Assembly (NCBI RefSeq): GCF_009796805.1
Contig: NZ_CP047029.1
Span: 2,990,001 to 3,054,000, forward strand
Source of the DNA: Algibacter sp. L1A34
GTDB lineage: Bacteria > Bacteroidota > Bacteroidia > Flavobacteriales > Flavobacteriaceae
Reading direction: 5' to 3'
Length of the DNA stretch: 64,000 nucleotides
Position numbers and translations under genes: made by a program. The notes beneath the pieces are model-generated. The model ran no database searches. It was not told the origin of the DNA and saw only the letters and a list, made by a program, of their open reading frames with translations. This document shows, one piece after another, positions 29,530 through 40,347 of the stretch (position 1 is the stretch's first letter; each line of letters opens with the position of its first letter).

Positions 29530-30594
29530 TTAGTTGTATTTGTCTAAACCGTCTTTCAAATTCACAACCTTTTTACTGAATTTATGGTTAAGTAAAATTG
29601 TAATGGCGGCTTTACTTCTTACACCCGATTTACAGTATACCAAAAGGTTTTTGTTTTTTGGGATTTCTTGTAAACGCGCTTCAAGTTCGTTTAAAGGAAT
29701 ATGGAGACTCTCAAAATAATAATCATTTCGTTCAGCATGTGTTCTTACGTCGAGTACGTTATAATTTTGTTTGTTTATGGCGTAATCCTGAAATGTGATT
29801 TCCGTTATTTCTTTAGATATGCCACAAAAACCATCATAGTTATCTTCTAGTTTTTCGATGGATATAGCTTCATTTTTTTTGAATTTAAAAATAAGTTGTT
29901 CAGAGCTAAGCGCGTTGTATGTTAGAATTTTACCAGAGAGAACATCGCCCAATTGTAATATTGTTTTAAGGACTTCATTGGCTTGTAAGCTACCAATAAT
30001 ACCAGGCAAAACGCCTAGAACTCCAATCTCTGAGCAGTTAGGTACCTCATTTGGTTTTGGAGGAGTAGGGTATAGGCATCTGTAGGTTGGACCGTTTTTA
30101 TAATTAAATACAGATATTTGCCCTTCAAACTTGAAAATAGATCCAAAAATTACGGGTTTATTAGCAAGTACAGCGGCGTCATTTACTAAATATCGTGTTG
30201 GGAAATTATCACTGCCATCCACTATAATATCGTATTTAGAAAAGAGTTCAATAGCATTTTCTATAGTTACTTTTTTTAGATGAACTTCGAAAGTAATAAA
30301 CGGATTTAACCTAGATAATTTACTCGCAGCAACTTTAGCTTTATACTTTCCTAAGTCGTCATGGTTGTATAAAATTTGTCGTTGCAAATTACTTTGGTCA
30401 ATCGTGTCATGATCTGCAATGCCAATAGTACCAATACCTGCAGCTGCTAAATATTGCAAAATTGGGCAGCCCAAACCTCCAGCTCCAATGATTAAAACTT
30501 TAGCTTGTTTTAATTTTAATTGCCCAGATTCATTAATTTCATCTAAAATTAAATGGCGATTATATTGTTGATGTTCTGCTTTAGATAAATTCAT
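29530..30594 (-). CDS. thiF: ThiF-type adenylyltransferase fused to rhodanese domain
   Basis: Adenylates the C-terminal GG of ThiS so that it can be loaded with sulfur for thiazole synthesis. The 354-residue protein has an E1-like Rossmann domain (LIIGAGGLGCPILQYLAAAG near 33-52; DHDTIDQSNLQRQILYNHDD next) and the catalytic-loop NCSEIGVLGVLPGIIGS. From about 270 to the end is a rhodanese domain with active-site VYCKSGVRSKAA, which could deliver sulfur. The zinc-binding CxxC pairs of MoeB/ThiF are not both present: TYRC replaces CYRC and only one cysteine lies near the second site. ATG at 30594 overlaps the thiH stop (TAATG), so I reject the TTG three codons upstream. Confidence 0.9.
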   Translation of the reverse strand: MNLSKAEHQQYNRHLILDEINESGQLKLKQAKVLIIGAGGLGCPILQYLAAAGIGTIGIADHDTIDQSNLQRQILYNHDDLGKYKAKVAASKLSRLNPFITFEVHLKKVTIENAIELFSKYDIIVDGSDNFPTRYLVNDAAVLANKPVIFGSIFKFEGQISVFNYKNGPTYRCLYPTPPKPNEVPNCSEIGVLGVLPGIIGSLQANEVLKTILQLGDVLSGKILTYNALSSEQLIFKFKKNEAISIEKLEDNYDGFCGISKEITEITFQDYAINKQNYNVLDVRTHAERNDYYFESLHIPLNELEARLQEIPKNKNLLVYCKSGVRSKAAITILLNHKFSKKVVNLKDGLDKYN

Positions 30595-31706
30595 TATTCC
30601 CAATTATTACTCCAATCTTTCCAAACCACTTCTAGTCCTTGATCTTTTAGCATTAAAGTCACTTCTTCTGTAGAACGCTCATCCGAAATTTCAAATTGTT
30701 CTAAAGATTCTGGTGCTACAGCATAACCTCCTGGATTTGTTTTAGATTCTGCACTAATTGATGTAATGCCAAGATTCACAATGTTATTCCTAAATACTTC
30801 ACTTTCACGTGTAGACATAGACAGTTCGACATCTTCATCTAGTAACCTAAAAGCACAAATTAACTGCACCAAATCTGGATCTGTCATTTCTACCTTTGGA
30901 TCTAACCCTCCAGAATGTGGACGAAGCCTAGGGAAGGATATGGAGTATTTTGTTTTCCAATATGTTTTCTGTAAATATTTTAAATGTAACGCGGTAAAAA
31001 AACTATCGGCTCGCCAATCTTCTAAGCCAAATAAAGCGCCTATACCAATTTTATGAATTCCGGCTTTACCTAGTCGGTCAGGCGTGTCTAATCTAAAATC
31101 GAAATTTGATTTTTTACCTTTAGGGTGGTGTTTTTTATACTCTTCTCTATGATAAGTTTCTTGATAAACTAAAACTGCAAATAAGCCATTATCAATTAAT
31201 TGCTCATATTCATTTTGATATAAAGGTTGTACTTCAATAGTAATATTTGAGAAGTGAGAACGAATTAATTTTAATGCATTATTAAAATAATCCACACCAA
31301 CTGTTTTGTTGGCTTCGCCTGTTACTAGTAGAATGTGGTCGAATCCTTTTGATTTGATGTAAGTAACTTCTTTTAAAATTTCGGCATCGGTTAAGGTTCT
31401 ACGCGCAATTTTATTCGTCATGCTAAATCCGCAATATGTGCAAATATTTTGGCACTCGTTGCTTAAATACATTGGCGAGTACATTTGTATGGTATTACCA
31501 AAACGTTTTTTAGTTAACGCTTTACTTAGCTGAGCCATTTGCTCTAAATAAGGTTTTGCAGCAGGAGAAATTAACGCTTTAAAATCTTCTAAATCGCGTT
31601 TCGGGTTTCCTAAAGCACGTAAAACATCGGATTCTGTTTTAGAAAAAATACTCTGTAGAGTATCGTCCCAATTGTAAGTGTCAAATATGTTTTTGAAACT
31701 GCTCAT
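30594..31706 (-). CDS. thiH: 2-iminoacetate synthase
   Basis: Radical SAM enzyme that converts tyrosine to dehydroglycine (2-iminoacetate) and p-cresol for the thiazole ring of thiamine. The 370-residue protein shows the [4Fe-4S] motif CQNICTYC (a C-x3-C-x2-C pattern) near 85, LVTGEANKTVGVDYF near 125, YQETYHREEY, and SISFPRLRPHSGG. It overlaps thiF by one base and begins 6 bases after thiG. The choice of ThiH rather than the oxidase ThiO fits a pathway that can work without oxygen. Confidence 0.95.
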   Translation of the reverse strand: MSSFKNIFDTYNWDDTLQSIFSKTESDVLRALGNPKRDLEDFKALISPAAKPYLEQMAQLSKALTKKRFGNTIQMYSPMYLSNECQNICTYCGFSMTNKIARRTLTDAEILKEVTYIKSKGFDHILLVTGEANKTVGVDYFNNALKLIRSHFSNITIEVQPLYQNEYEQLIDNGLFAVLVYQETYHREEYKKHHPKGKKSNFDFRLDTPDRLGKAGIHKIGIGALFGLEDWRADSFFTALHLKYLQKTYWKTKYSISFPRLRPHSGGLDPKVEMTDPDLVQLICAFRLLDEDVELSMSTRESEVFRNNIVNLGITSISAESKTNPGGYAVAPESLEQFEISDERSTEEVTLMLKDQGLEVVWKDWSNNWE

Positions 31707-31712
31707 AGATTC

Positions 31713-32486
31713 TTAATTCAAAAAACTTGTTAACGGACTACTTGCTTCTGCTTTTTTATGCACTATTGGAGCAAGTTTTGCTTTATAGGCCATGCGTCCA
31801 GCTTCTACGGCCATTTTAAAAGCAATAGCCATGTCGGTTGGGTTTTGAGAAACTGCAATAGCGGTGTTTACTAAAACAGCATCGGCTCCTAGCTCCATAG
31901 CGTAAGCGGCATGCGATGGTGCACCAATACCAGCATCTACAATTACAGGAATATTACTTTGGTCGATTATAATTTCGAGAAAATCTTGAGTTTTTAAACC
32001 TTTATTACTACCAATAGGCGCACCTAAAGGCATGACACATTGTGTACCAACTTCTTCTAAGCGCTTACATAAAACAGGGTCGGCATGGATATAAGGCATC
32101 ACAACAAAACCTAATTTCACAAGTTCCTCGGCTGCTTTTAATGTTTCTATAGGGTCTGGTAATAAATACTTTGGATCGGGATGAATTTCTAATTTAATCC
32201 AATTGGTTTCTAATGCTTCACGAGATAATTGTGCTGCAAAAACGGCTTCTTTTGCATTTCGTACACCAGATGTATTGGGTAATAGATTAATTCTAGGATG
32301 ATTTAAATGTGATAAAATATCATCTTCTCTATCTTGTACATCTACACGTTTTAGCGCCACAGTTACCAACTCACTTTCCGAAGCTAATAAGGCCGCTTTC
32401 ATTAATTTAGACGAGCTAAATTTTCCAGTTCCAGTAAATAATCTTGAGCTAAATGTTTTATCTGCTATTTGTAATTTATTATTCAT
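31713..32486 (-). CDS. thiG: Thiazole synthase
   Basis: Builds thiazole phosphate from 1-deoxy-D-xylulose 5-phosphate, dehydroglycine and ThiS thiocarboxylate. The 257-residue TIM barrel has [11 protein letters not shown] near 15, [19 protein letters not shown] near 68, the Schiff-base lysine in WIKLEIHPD near 97, and [20 protein letters not shown] near 170-190 ([10 protein letters not shown] here). It is in the middle of the thi operon, 6 bases before thiH. Confidence 0.96.
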   Translation of the reverse strand: MNNKLQIADKTFSSRLFTGTGKFSSSKLMKAALLASESELVTVALKRVDVQDREDDILSHLNHPRINLLPNTSGVRNAKEAVFAAQLSREALETNWIKLEIHPDPKYLLPDPIETLKAAEELVKLGFVVMPYIHADPVLCKRLEEVGTQCVMPLGAPIGSNKGLKTQDFLEIIIDQSNIPVIVDAGIGAPSHAAYAMELGADAVLVNTAIAVSQNPTDMAIAFKMAVEAGRMAYKAKLAPIVHKKAEASSPLTSFLN

Positions 32487-32518
32487 AATAAAAGTAACTT
32501 TTATTAAAGATTTGTGTT

Positions 32519-33166
32519 TTATTTTTCTTCAGGTTTCCAGCGTTGTTCCTCTGTTGTGCCTCCGTTTATAAGTTCTTTAAATTTTGAGATTTTATTGAAA
32601 TCGCTTGTGATTTCTCCCGAAACGGCAATACCGTAAACACCTGTTATCATAATATCTAAAATATCATTCAATGTGATGCCACCAATAGCGATAACCGGAA
32701 TATCTGTTTTTAAGGATTCTAGTATTGTTTTGTATCCTTCTTCTCCTAAAACAGGGCTTAAGTTTTCTTTTGTTTCCGTAAAACGGAAAGGCCCCAAACC
32801 TATATAATCTACTTTTTGATCAATTAATTTTTTGCAATCAGCAAGTGTGCTAGCGGTTCCTCCAATAATTTGCCAAGATGCCAATCCTTTTCGGGCAATA
32901 GTTGGGGAAGTATCCGATTTACCTAAATGCACACCATCGGCTTTAACTTCGGCTGCTATTTTATAATAGTCGTTTATAATTAAGCGTGTTTGAAAATGTT
33001 CTGTAATTTCTCTCGCTTTTTTTGCAGTTTCTAAAACAGTTTTAAGGTCGTATTTCTTTAAGCGCAACTGAATCAATTCGGCTCCAGCAGCACAAGCACT
33101 ATGGATATTTGTTAAATGTTCTTGTGGCGTTGCGCCTTGCGATATGTAATGTAATTTAGCTATCAT
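32519..33166 (-). CDS. thiE: Thiamine-phosphate synthase
   Basis: Joins HMP-pyrophosphate to thiazole phosphate to give thiamine phosphate. The 215-residue TIM barrel carries the canonical motifs [12 protein letters not shown] near 30, [20 protein letters not shown] near 60-80 followed by GKSD, and [18 protein letters not shown] near 125. It is the true ThiE; the homologue at 33917-34516 lacks these. Starts 1 base after the thiD stop. Confidence 0.95.
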   Translation of the reverse strand: MIAKLHYISQGATPQEHLTNIHSACAAGAELIQLRLKKYDLKTVLETAKKAREITEHFQTRLIINDYYKIAAEVKADGVHLGKSDTSPTIARKGLASWQIIGGTASTLADCKKLIDQKVDYIGLGPFRFTETKENLSPVLGEEGYKTILESLKTDIPVIAIGGITLNDILDIMITGVYGIAVSGEITSDFNKISKFKELINGGTTEEQRWKPEEK

Positions 33167-33167
33167 A

Positions 33168-33920
33168 TTATTTTTTTGAATGAAATCCTAACAATGATTT
33201 ATTAGAATTTAAAAATTTTTCGGTGTATCGTTTACCTTCTTTGCATGCTTTTAACAAAGGAAATCCTAATGCTAAATAACTCGTTATAGCAGAAGATAAA
33301 ACACAACCACTACCATGTTTTTCGGAGCAGTTGAATGATTTTGGGTTTAAAGTAAATTGCTTTTTATTTGTAATATAAAGAACGTCTCGTCCTATTTTAT
33401 CTGTACGGTGACCACCCTTTAAAAATAGATTTGTTTTTGATGAAATATAAGCAATTGTTTCTTCTATATCTTTTTCTGGGTATAATTGTTGAATTTCATT
33501 GTAATTAGGTGTTAATAGATATATTTTAGATAATATATCGTCTAATTTTTCTGAATTATTAGAATGAAAACTAAAGTCTGAACTTGACTTTAAAACAGGA
33601 TCTAGAACGATTTTAATTTCCGGATTTAGTTCTTGCAATCTATTAATTATAATGGATAATATTTCCCAGTTTTCTACAATACCAATTTTAACATAATTGA
33701 TTTCAAAACGATTAAATAATATCTCCATTTGATTTAAAATAAGAATTATTTCTGTCCAATGGCAGGTTTTAAATTCTATGTCATTCTGGATGGTATTCGC
33801 TGTGCAAACAGATAAACCATAACATTTTAAAGCTTCAAATGTTTTTATGTCCGCAGTTAGTCCGGCTCCATTAGATGGATCGAAACCTGCGATGGTTAAT
33901 ATGCTTGGTCGTTTTTTCAA
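33168..33920 (-). CDS. thiD: Hydroxymethylpyrimidine/phosphomethylpyrimidine kinase
   Basis: Phosphorylates HMP and HMP-phosphate for thiamine synthesis. The 250-residue ribokinase-like protein has PSILTIAGFDPSNGAGLTAD near 4-23, IVLDPVLKSSSDFSFH near 108, LLTPNYNEIQQLYPEKD near 131, and HGSGCVLSSAITSYLALG near 205 with the catalytic-site GSGC. The start is TTG at 33918-33920, sharing TTGA with the tenI-like stop; no ATG lies near and conserved sequence begins at codon 3. This suggests tight translational coupling. Confidence 0.94.
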   Translation of the reverse strand: MKKRPSILTIAGFDPSNGAGLTADIKTFEALKCYGLSVCTANTIQNDIEFKTCHWTEIILILNQMEILFNRFEINYVKIGIVENWEILSIIINRLQELNPEIKIVLDPVLKSSSDFSFHSNNSEKLDDILSKIYLLTPNYNEIQQLYPEKDIEETIAYISSKTNLFLKGGHRTDKIGRDVLYITNKKQFTLNPKSFNCSEKHGSGCVLSSAITSYLALGFPLLKACKEGKRYTEKFLNSNKSLLGFHSKK

Positions 33921-34516
33921 ATTATTGTAGTGTCGTAAACTGTTTTTAATTCTATGAAACTTTTAACGGGATTATTTGAATTCCATATACCTCCCAAAAC
34001 TCCAACACCTTTAAAACCTAATTTAAAAGTTTCGATTATAGTATCTGCGTTAATACCTCCCATACCAATAATAAATTTATCTATATGGTTTACATCAAAA
34101 CCTCTCCCTTCGTAGCCTACTTTAGAAATAGAAGAAAACACGGGACTTAATAAATGGTAATCGAATTCGAATTCGCAATCTTCTAATGTTTTTGGTTCAT
34201 GAAAAGAGGAACTAATGCTTTTACCAAACATGTTTAGATTTTTAAAATACTGTCCAGGATTATCTATATGATCTATCCGTTTTTGTTCTTGAAAGTGAAT
34301 GCCTTTTAAATCGAATTCATTAATTAGTTCATGAAAATAATGCACTACAATTCTATTATGATATTGTTTATCTATTTGATTTAAATAAGCGCAATGTTCT
34401 TCATAGTTTTTATTGGGTTTTCTAAAATGATAGTATTGTAAACCTTCTTGAAACAACTGGTTAAGTATTTCAATTTCGTTTGGAATATCATGTTCTGGTG
34501 CTATTAAAACTATCAT
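33917..34516 (-). CDS. tenI: TenI/ThiE-like protein
   Basis: Predicted 199-residue TIM barrel related to ThiE. At the ThiE substrate site it has GIHFQEQ instead of GVHLGKSD, and SPVFSSISKVGYEG in place of the canonical GPFRFTETK. This fits TenI, a thiazole tautomerase that aromatises the ThiG product, better than a second synthase. ATG at 34516 starts conserved sequence (MIVLIAPEHD); an upstream TTG at 34618 would translate a palindromic repeat element. Its stop overlaps the TTG of thiD. Moderately sure of tenI rather than thiE2. Confidence 0.82.
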   Translation of the reverse strand: MIVLIAPEHDIPNEIEILNQLFQEGLQYYHFRKPNKNYEEHCAYLNQIDKQYHNRIVVHYFHELINEFDLKGIHFQEQKRIDHIDNPGQYFKNLNMFGKSISSSFHEPKTLEDCEFEFDYHLLSPVFSSISKVGYEGRGFDVNHIDKFIIGMGGINADTIIETFKLGFKGVGVLGGIWNSNNPVKSFIELKTVYDTTII

Positions 34517-34523
34517 TTTTTTT

Positions 34524-34617
34524 GAGTTAGGGATTGCAGTGAAAATCCTTTTGCTTTTGCAAAAGATTGTAACGGAAAGCCCGCCCTCGCTTTGTTTAAA
34601 AAGCGGGGGAACTCCCA
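34524..34617 (-). repeat. Palindromic (REP-like) element between thiC and tenI
   Basis: A 94-base element with markedly different composition. Minus-strand reading: CCCCGCTTT, loop, AAAGCGAGGG hairpin; a CGGGC box; then CTTTTGC-AAAA-GCAAAAG hairpin flanked by GATTGTAACGGAAAGCC-like and GATTGCAGTGAAAATCC-like half-sites (plus strand). I recall similar dispersed elements in Flavobacteriaceae spacers, but no second copy is seen here. It lies within an operon, so the transcript will carry the hairpins. Confidence 0.55.
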
Positions 34618-34627
34618 ATTAATTATT

Positions 34628-36490
<1,863 letters not shown>

Positions 36491-36566
36491 TTATTTATTT
36501 GATAGCGTGTAACTGGTAATAAATTTGATTGAATTTTGTGTAGATTTTATTTGTAGAAGGTTGGTT

Positions 36567-36770
36567 TTAACCGCCTTGAGTGGCTTTTATGATTAACACC
36601 TCGTCACCATCATTAAGAGTTTGAGTTTTCCAGTCGGTTCTAGTGATGATGTTTAAGTTTACGGCAAGTGCTATGCCGTTCGTCGAGATTTCTAACTTTT
36701 TTAAAATGCTTTCTAGAGAGCATTCTTTATTTAATTGATGTGTTGCGTTGTTTACCTTTATGTTTATCAT
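36567..36770 (-). CDS. thiS: ThiS sulfur carrier protein
   Basis: A 67-residue ubiquitin-like protein; its C-terminal GG (ATQGG) is adenylated by ThiF and converted to a thiocarboxylate that gives sulfur to ThiG. The NLNIITRTDWKTQTLNDGDE stretch near 38-57 is typical. It is the first gene after the TPP riboswitch. Confidence 0.93.
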   Translation of the reverse strand: MINIKVNNATHQLNKECSLESILKKLEISTNGIALAVNLNIITRTDWKTQTLNDGDEVLIIKATQGG

Positions 36771-36866
36771 ATAAAAATAGTTTGTGCAGACTAAATAAGT
36801 TTAGTCAAACAATTTTTGTAAACGATAAAAGGTTCGGGAATTTGAAAAAAGGGCAGTGGTTACACT

Positions 36867-36960
36867 GTTAACTTTTCCCTCCGTTGGTGTTAACCAAATC
36901 AGGTTCTAAGGATGTTTCTCAAACTAATTATATAAATAATTAATTACTCCTAAAGTTTAC
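36867..36960 (-). promoter_or_regulatory. TPP riboswitch (THI element)
   Basis: On the minus strand the core reads AGGAGT, TTGAGAAACATCCTTAGAAC, CTGATTTGGTTAACACCA and ACGGAGGGAA, which matches the THI box. P1 can form between 36952-36960 and 36867-36875 (GTAAACTTT with AAAGTTAAC, one mismatch). The aptamer begins a few bases after the -7 box and lies about 97 bases before thiS. Downstream, CAGTG-TAAC-CACTG followed by CCCTTTTTT (36845-36867) may be a weak terminator or attenuator. It represses the operon when thiamine pyrophosphate is abundant, by analogy with the family. The other bases of 36771-37135 show nothing more. Confidence 0.93.
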
Positions 36961-36965
36961 TATCG

Positions 36966-36973
36966 CAAATATA
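36966..36973 (-). promoter_or_regulatory. -7 box of the thi operon
   Basis: Minus-strand TATATTTG is a full TAnnTTTG match. It lies 6 bases upstream of the riboswitch P1 stem, so transcription would start at or just before the aptamer. A TTTG at -33 is not at ideal spacing. Confidence 0.6.
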
Positions 36974-37135
36974 TGTAAAACAATGAAAGATTAGACTACA
37001 AAAAATGAGATTGTTTTTTTTCATTTTTTAAATGATGTATTATACTTATGAAAGTATCATCATTATTTGTTTTAAAAGTCTTTTTAAGATAAAGGTTAGA
37101 GATATAATTTATCTATTTTATTTTCCAATGTGATT

Positions 37136-37909
37136 TTACTCTATTTTCCATTGATATTTATCTTCTTCACTTAATATTTTATAGATTTGGAATCCAAATT
37201 CGGCTAAATAAACTAAAACTTTATTTAGTAATACTATGTCAAATTGAATTAAAATTTTATTTCCTTCAAGTTTGTTTTTATTAAATAAAAATTCAAATAG
37301 ATTTTTATAATATTGGTTATTTGGGATTTTAGAAACATCTAAATAACCTTTATTGTGAGTTACTGAATGTCGAATCTCACTAAATATTTTGAGTAATTCT
37401 TTAAATTTGAAGTCATTAATGTTGTTTTTTGAATAATTAACTAACCTTTTTCCTCCTGCTTTTTTGATTAGCTTATAGATGTTTTCTCCTCCTTTTAAAT
37501 CTTTTCTTGAGTAGTTTTCATTAAATCCAACTAACTTTTTAAATTCAATATCATTTATGATTTTTGAATCTATACAATCTTTCAAAAATCTTTCAAAAGC
37601 TTCATAGCATTGTGAATAAACAAAACTAAATTCTCTTGATAAAATTTTAGTTATTTCATCGGGATAATTTTCTTTTCCAGTTAATTTATTAATTCCAGTA
37701 TGAAAACGTAATTTAGAATTATTTTCTCTTTGTAATGTCCAGTCTTCAATTACTAAAGATGTTAATGAAGAATAAATAGATTCTTCTGTCTTATATTTTT
37801 CTATGTCTTTTATTAAGACCTTATTAAGTCTATTTGTTGAATGTTTAAAATCCGTTATCGTATGAAAGTAGTTGTCTAAATTTTTTCTGTAAATGTTCTC
37901 GATTTTCAT
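37136..37909 (-). CDS. HEPN-like protein, unknown function
   Basis: Predicted 257-residue, mostly alpha-helical protein. Near residue 178 it has FSEIRHSVTHNKG, containing an R-x4-H motif (RHSVTH) on a predicted helix, the arrangement of catalytic residues in HEPN ribonucleases. An earlier helical stretch (FVYSQCYEAFERFLKDCID near 90) also resembles HEPN-type folds. It follows MutS2 by 24 bases on the same strand. No cognate antitoxin (MNT) is adjacent. Whether it is a nuclease, toxin or defence protein cannot be told. ATG at 37909 is chosen over a TTG three codons earlier. Confidence 0.7.
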   Translation of the reverse strand: MKIENIYRKNLDNYFHTITDFKHSTNRLNKVLIKDIEKYKTEESIYSSLTSLVIEDWTLQRENNSKLRFHTGINKLTGKENYPDEITKILSREFSFVYSQCYEAFERFLKDCIDSKIINDIEFKKLVGFNENYSRKDLKGGENIYKLIKKAGGKRLVNYSKNNINDFKFKELLKIFSEIRHSVTHNKGYLDVSKIPNNQYYKNLFEFLFNKNKLEGNKILIQFDIVLLNKVLVYLAEFGFQIYKILSEEDKYQWKIE

Positions 37910-37933
37910 TTTATCCAACTTAAAAAATGATTA

Positions 37934-40102
37934 TTACTTCTTCATATGCTCCACCAATTCCAACTGATCAATACTCACATTTGTAGTAAAGATGCCATAG
38001 TTTACAACAGCTTTATTTTTTTCAATTTTATCAATGGTACCAACGGCTCGGCCATCTTCCATGCGGACGCGATCGCCTAAACGAATTATCGATTTTGGTT
38101 TAGGAGCTTCAATGGCTTTTTTCTTCGCTTCTTTTTTCTTTTCGCGAATAACTTCAACCTTTTTTTCTACTTCTTTTTTTACCTGAACTTCTTTGGCTTT
38201 TACTTTCTTTTTTTGCTTTACAGTAACGCGTTTACGTTTAGAATTTTCAATTTGAACTATTTTAAAAAGTTCGCCCATGAGTTCTTTTTTCTGTTTGTTT
38301 TCAAAAAACTTCTCGGCAATATCATTAACCTTTTGGCCTAAGTAAATTAAACGTTGATTGCTATCGTAGAGTTCTTGATAGCTTTCTAGTTTCTTTTGGA
38401 TTTTGGTATTTATTTCTTCAAGTTTATCGGCTTCTTCTCCTTTTTTCTTTTCGTTTTCTTTTAATGATTGGCCTGTTTTTTCTAATTTAGAACGTTCTTT
38501 TTGAAGTTTAGCAATTGTGGCATCAAAACGAACTTTGCTACGTTCAATTTTCTTTTTAGCTCGGTTTATTAAACTATAAGGAATACCATTTTTCTGTGCA
38601 ACTTCAAAAGTAAAACTACTTCCTGCTTGTCCGATTACGAGTTTAAATAAAGGTTCAAGCGTACGCTCATCAAAAAGCATATTTGCGTTAAGCATATTTG
38701 GCATTTCGTTTGCCAAAATTTTCAGGTTAGAATAGTGTGTGGTAATAATTCCAAAAGCTTCGCGATGGTAAAACTCTTCTAAAAAAGTTTCCGCTAAAGC
38801 ACCTCCAAGTTCCGGATCACTCCCTGTTCCAAATTCATCTATTAAAAAAAGTGTGTTTTTGTTACACTTCTTCAAGAAATAATTCATTTGTTTTAAACGA
38901 TAACTATATGTACTTAAATGGTTTTCAATGGATTGGTTGTCGCCAATATCACTTAATATTCTATCGAATAAACAAACGGTGCTCCGTTCGTGTACAGGAA
39001 TTAGCATACCACTTTGCAACATAACTTGTAGTAATCCAACGGTTTTTAAAGTTATACTTTTTCCGCCCGCATTTGGTCCAGAGATCACAATAATCCTGCT
39101 ATCTTTTTTTAACTCTATACTTTGCGAAAATATTTTTTGTTTTTTTTCTAAATTGTTTAAATAGAGTAGTGGGTGGAAGGCATCACGCAAATTCATGCTG
39201 TGATCTTCTGTAAATTCTGGTAAAATCCCGTTCATAGATTTGGCGTATTTCGCTTTCGCGGAAATAAGATCTATATCGATTAAAAAATCTTGATAATTTT
39301 CTAATAATGGTAAAAACGGACGAATAAAATTGGTAACATCTTTTAAAATACGAATAACTTCTTCTTGCTCTTCGTATTCTAAATTATTTAGTTCACGTGA
39401 ATGTTGCAGCGTAGTTTCTGGTTCTATATAAACAATACTTCCTGTTCTACTACCGCCCATTATGGCGCCTTTAACTTTACGGCGGTACATCGCTTTTACT
39501 GCTAAAACACGTTTGTTGTCTACCACAGATTCGCGAATATCATCTAGATATTCCATGCCGTGGTAAGTATTTAAAGCGGAACTGAAGCTCGCGTTTATTT
39601 TTCCTTTTATTTGGTTTATAGATTGACGCAAACCATATAAAACAGTAGAGGCATTATCTTTTATGTCTCCAAAACGATCAACAATAGCATCTACTTTTTC
39701 AATAAGTACTTTGGTAACTTCAATATGCGATGCAAATTGGTGTAATTCTGGGTAATATTCTGCAAATTTCTTTAAAAACACAAGTATTGCATTTACCGAA
39801 ATCGACATTGAAACAATTTTTTTTAAGCCATGCACTTCTAAATAAGTGTTTTCTATATGAAGGAGTTTCAATTCTTTTGCAATAGTATCGAAACCATGGT
39901 TAGGTATACGATTATCGTTATATAATGACGATAAATATTCGTTAGTGAGTTGTAATGCGTTTAGGAGTTCTTCTTTGGTTCTAAACGGCTCTATTTCTAA
40001 AGCCTTTTGTTTGCCTAATGGTGTTACGCAAAGCTCGCTTACTTGTTGTAAAACGGCATGGAACTCTAAATCTTGTAATGTTTTTTCGTGAATGTGTATC
40101 AT
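37934..40102 (-). CDS. mutS2: MutS2-type ATPase lacking a Smr domain
   Basis: Predicted 722-residue protein. The MutS-like core and clamp cover about 1-300. The ABC-type ATPase has Walker A VISGPNAGGKSITLKTVG near 340 and LFLIDEFGTGSDPELGGALA near 420. A long coiled-coil/lysine-rich segment follows (about 515-670, ending in VKKEVEKKVEVIREKKKEAK). The C-terminus is a small SH3-like domain (RLGDRVRMEDGRAVGTIDK). The Smr nuclease domain that ends classical MutS2 is absent. MutS2 proteins act in recombination suppression or in resolving collided ribosomes. Transcribed with the downstream HEPN-like gene. Confidence 0.88.
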   Translation of the reverse strand: MIHIHEKTLQDLEFHAVLQQVSELCVTPLGKQKALEIEPFRTKEELLNALQLTNEYLSSLYNDNRIPNHGFDTIAKELKLLHIENTYLEVHGLKKIVSMSISVNAILVFLKKFAEYYPELHQFASHIEVTKVLIEKVDAIVDRFGDIKDNASTVLYGLRQSINQIKGKINASFSSALNTYHGMEYLDDIRESVVDNKRVLAVKAMYRRKVKGAIMGGSRTGSIVYIEPETTLQHSRELNNLEYEEQEEVIRILKDVTNFIRPFLPLLENYQDFLIDIDLISAKAKYAKSMNGILPEFTEDHSMNLRDAFHPLLYLNNLEKKQKIFSQSIELKKDSRIIVISGPNAGGKSITLKTVGLLQVMLQSGMLIPVHERSTVCLFDRILSDIGDNQSIENHLSTYSYRLKQMNYFLKKCNKNTLFLIDEFGTGSDPELGGALAETFLEEFYHREAFGIITTHYSNLKILANEMPNMLNANMLFDERTLEPLFKLVIGQAGSSFTFEVAQKNGIPYSLINRAKKKIERSKVRFDATIAKLQKERSKLEKTGQSLKENEKKKGEEADKLEEINTKIQKKLESYQELYDSNQRLIYLGQKVNDIAEKFFENKQKKELMGELFKIVQIENSKRKRVTVKQKKKVKAKEVQVKKEVEKKVEVIREKKKEAKKKAIEAPKPKSIIRLGDRVRMEDGRAVGTIDKIEKNKAVVNYGIFTTNVSIDQLELVEHMKK

Positions 40103-40347
40103 TCGAAGTTTAATGGAGATTATCTAATAAAATGTGTGCTAATTTACATATTCTAATTGAGAATGGGTGTCTATAAATGTAACTCGGTTAAATTAAGCGG
40201 AAACGAGAAGCTTATGTAGTATATTTCTTGTTTTTTTTTAGTGAATTAATGAGTTTAATTTTTATTTTTTTAAAAAAAAGACTAAAGATATCGGATTTGC
40301 TGCTTTTTTGTTTCTTACTGATTATCAATTGTTTGGCGCTGAAAGAT

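Noticed and set aside
34517-34618. 34-codon N-terminal extension of the tenI-like protein
   Set aside because: It translates the palindromic repeat element; ATG 34516 starts the conserved barrel.
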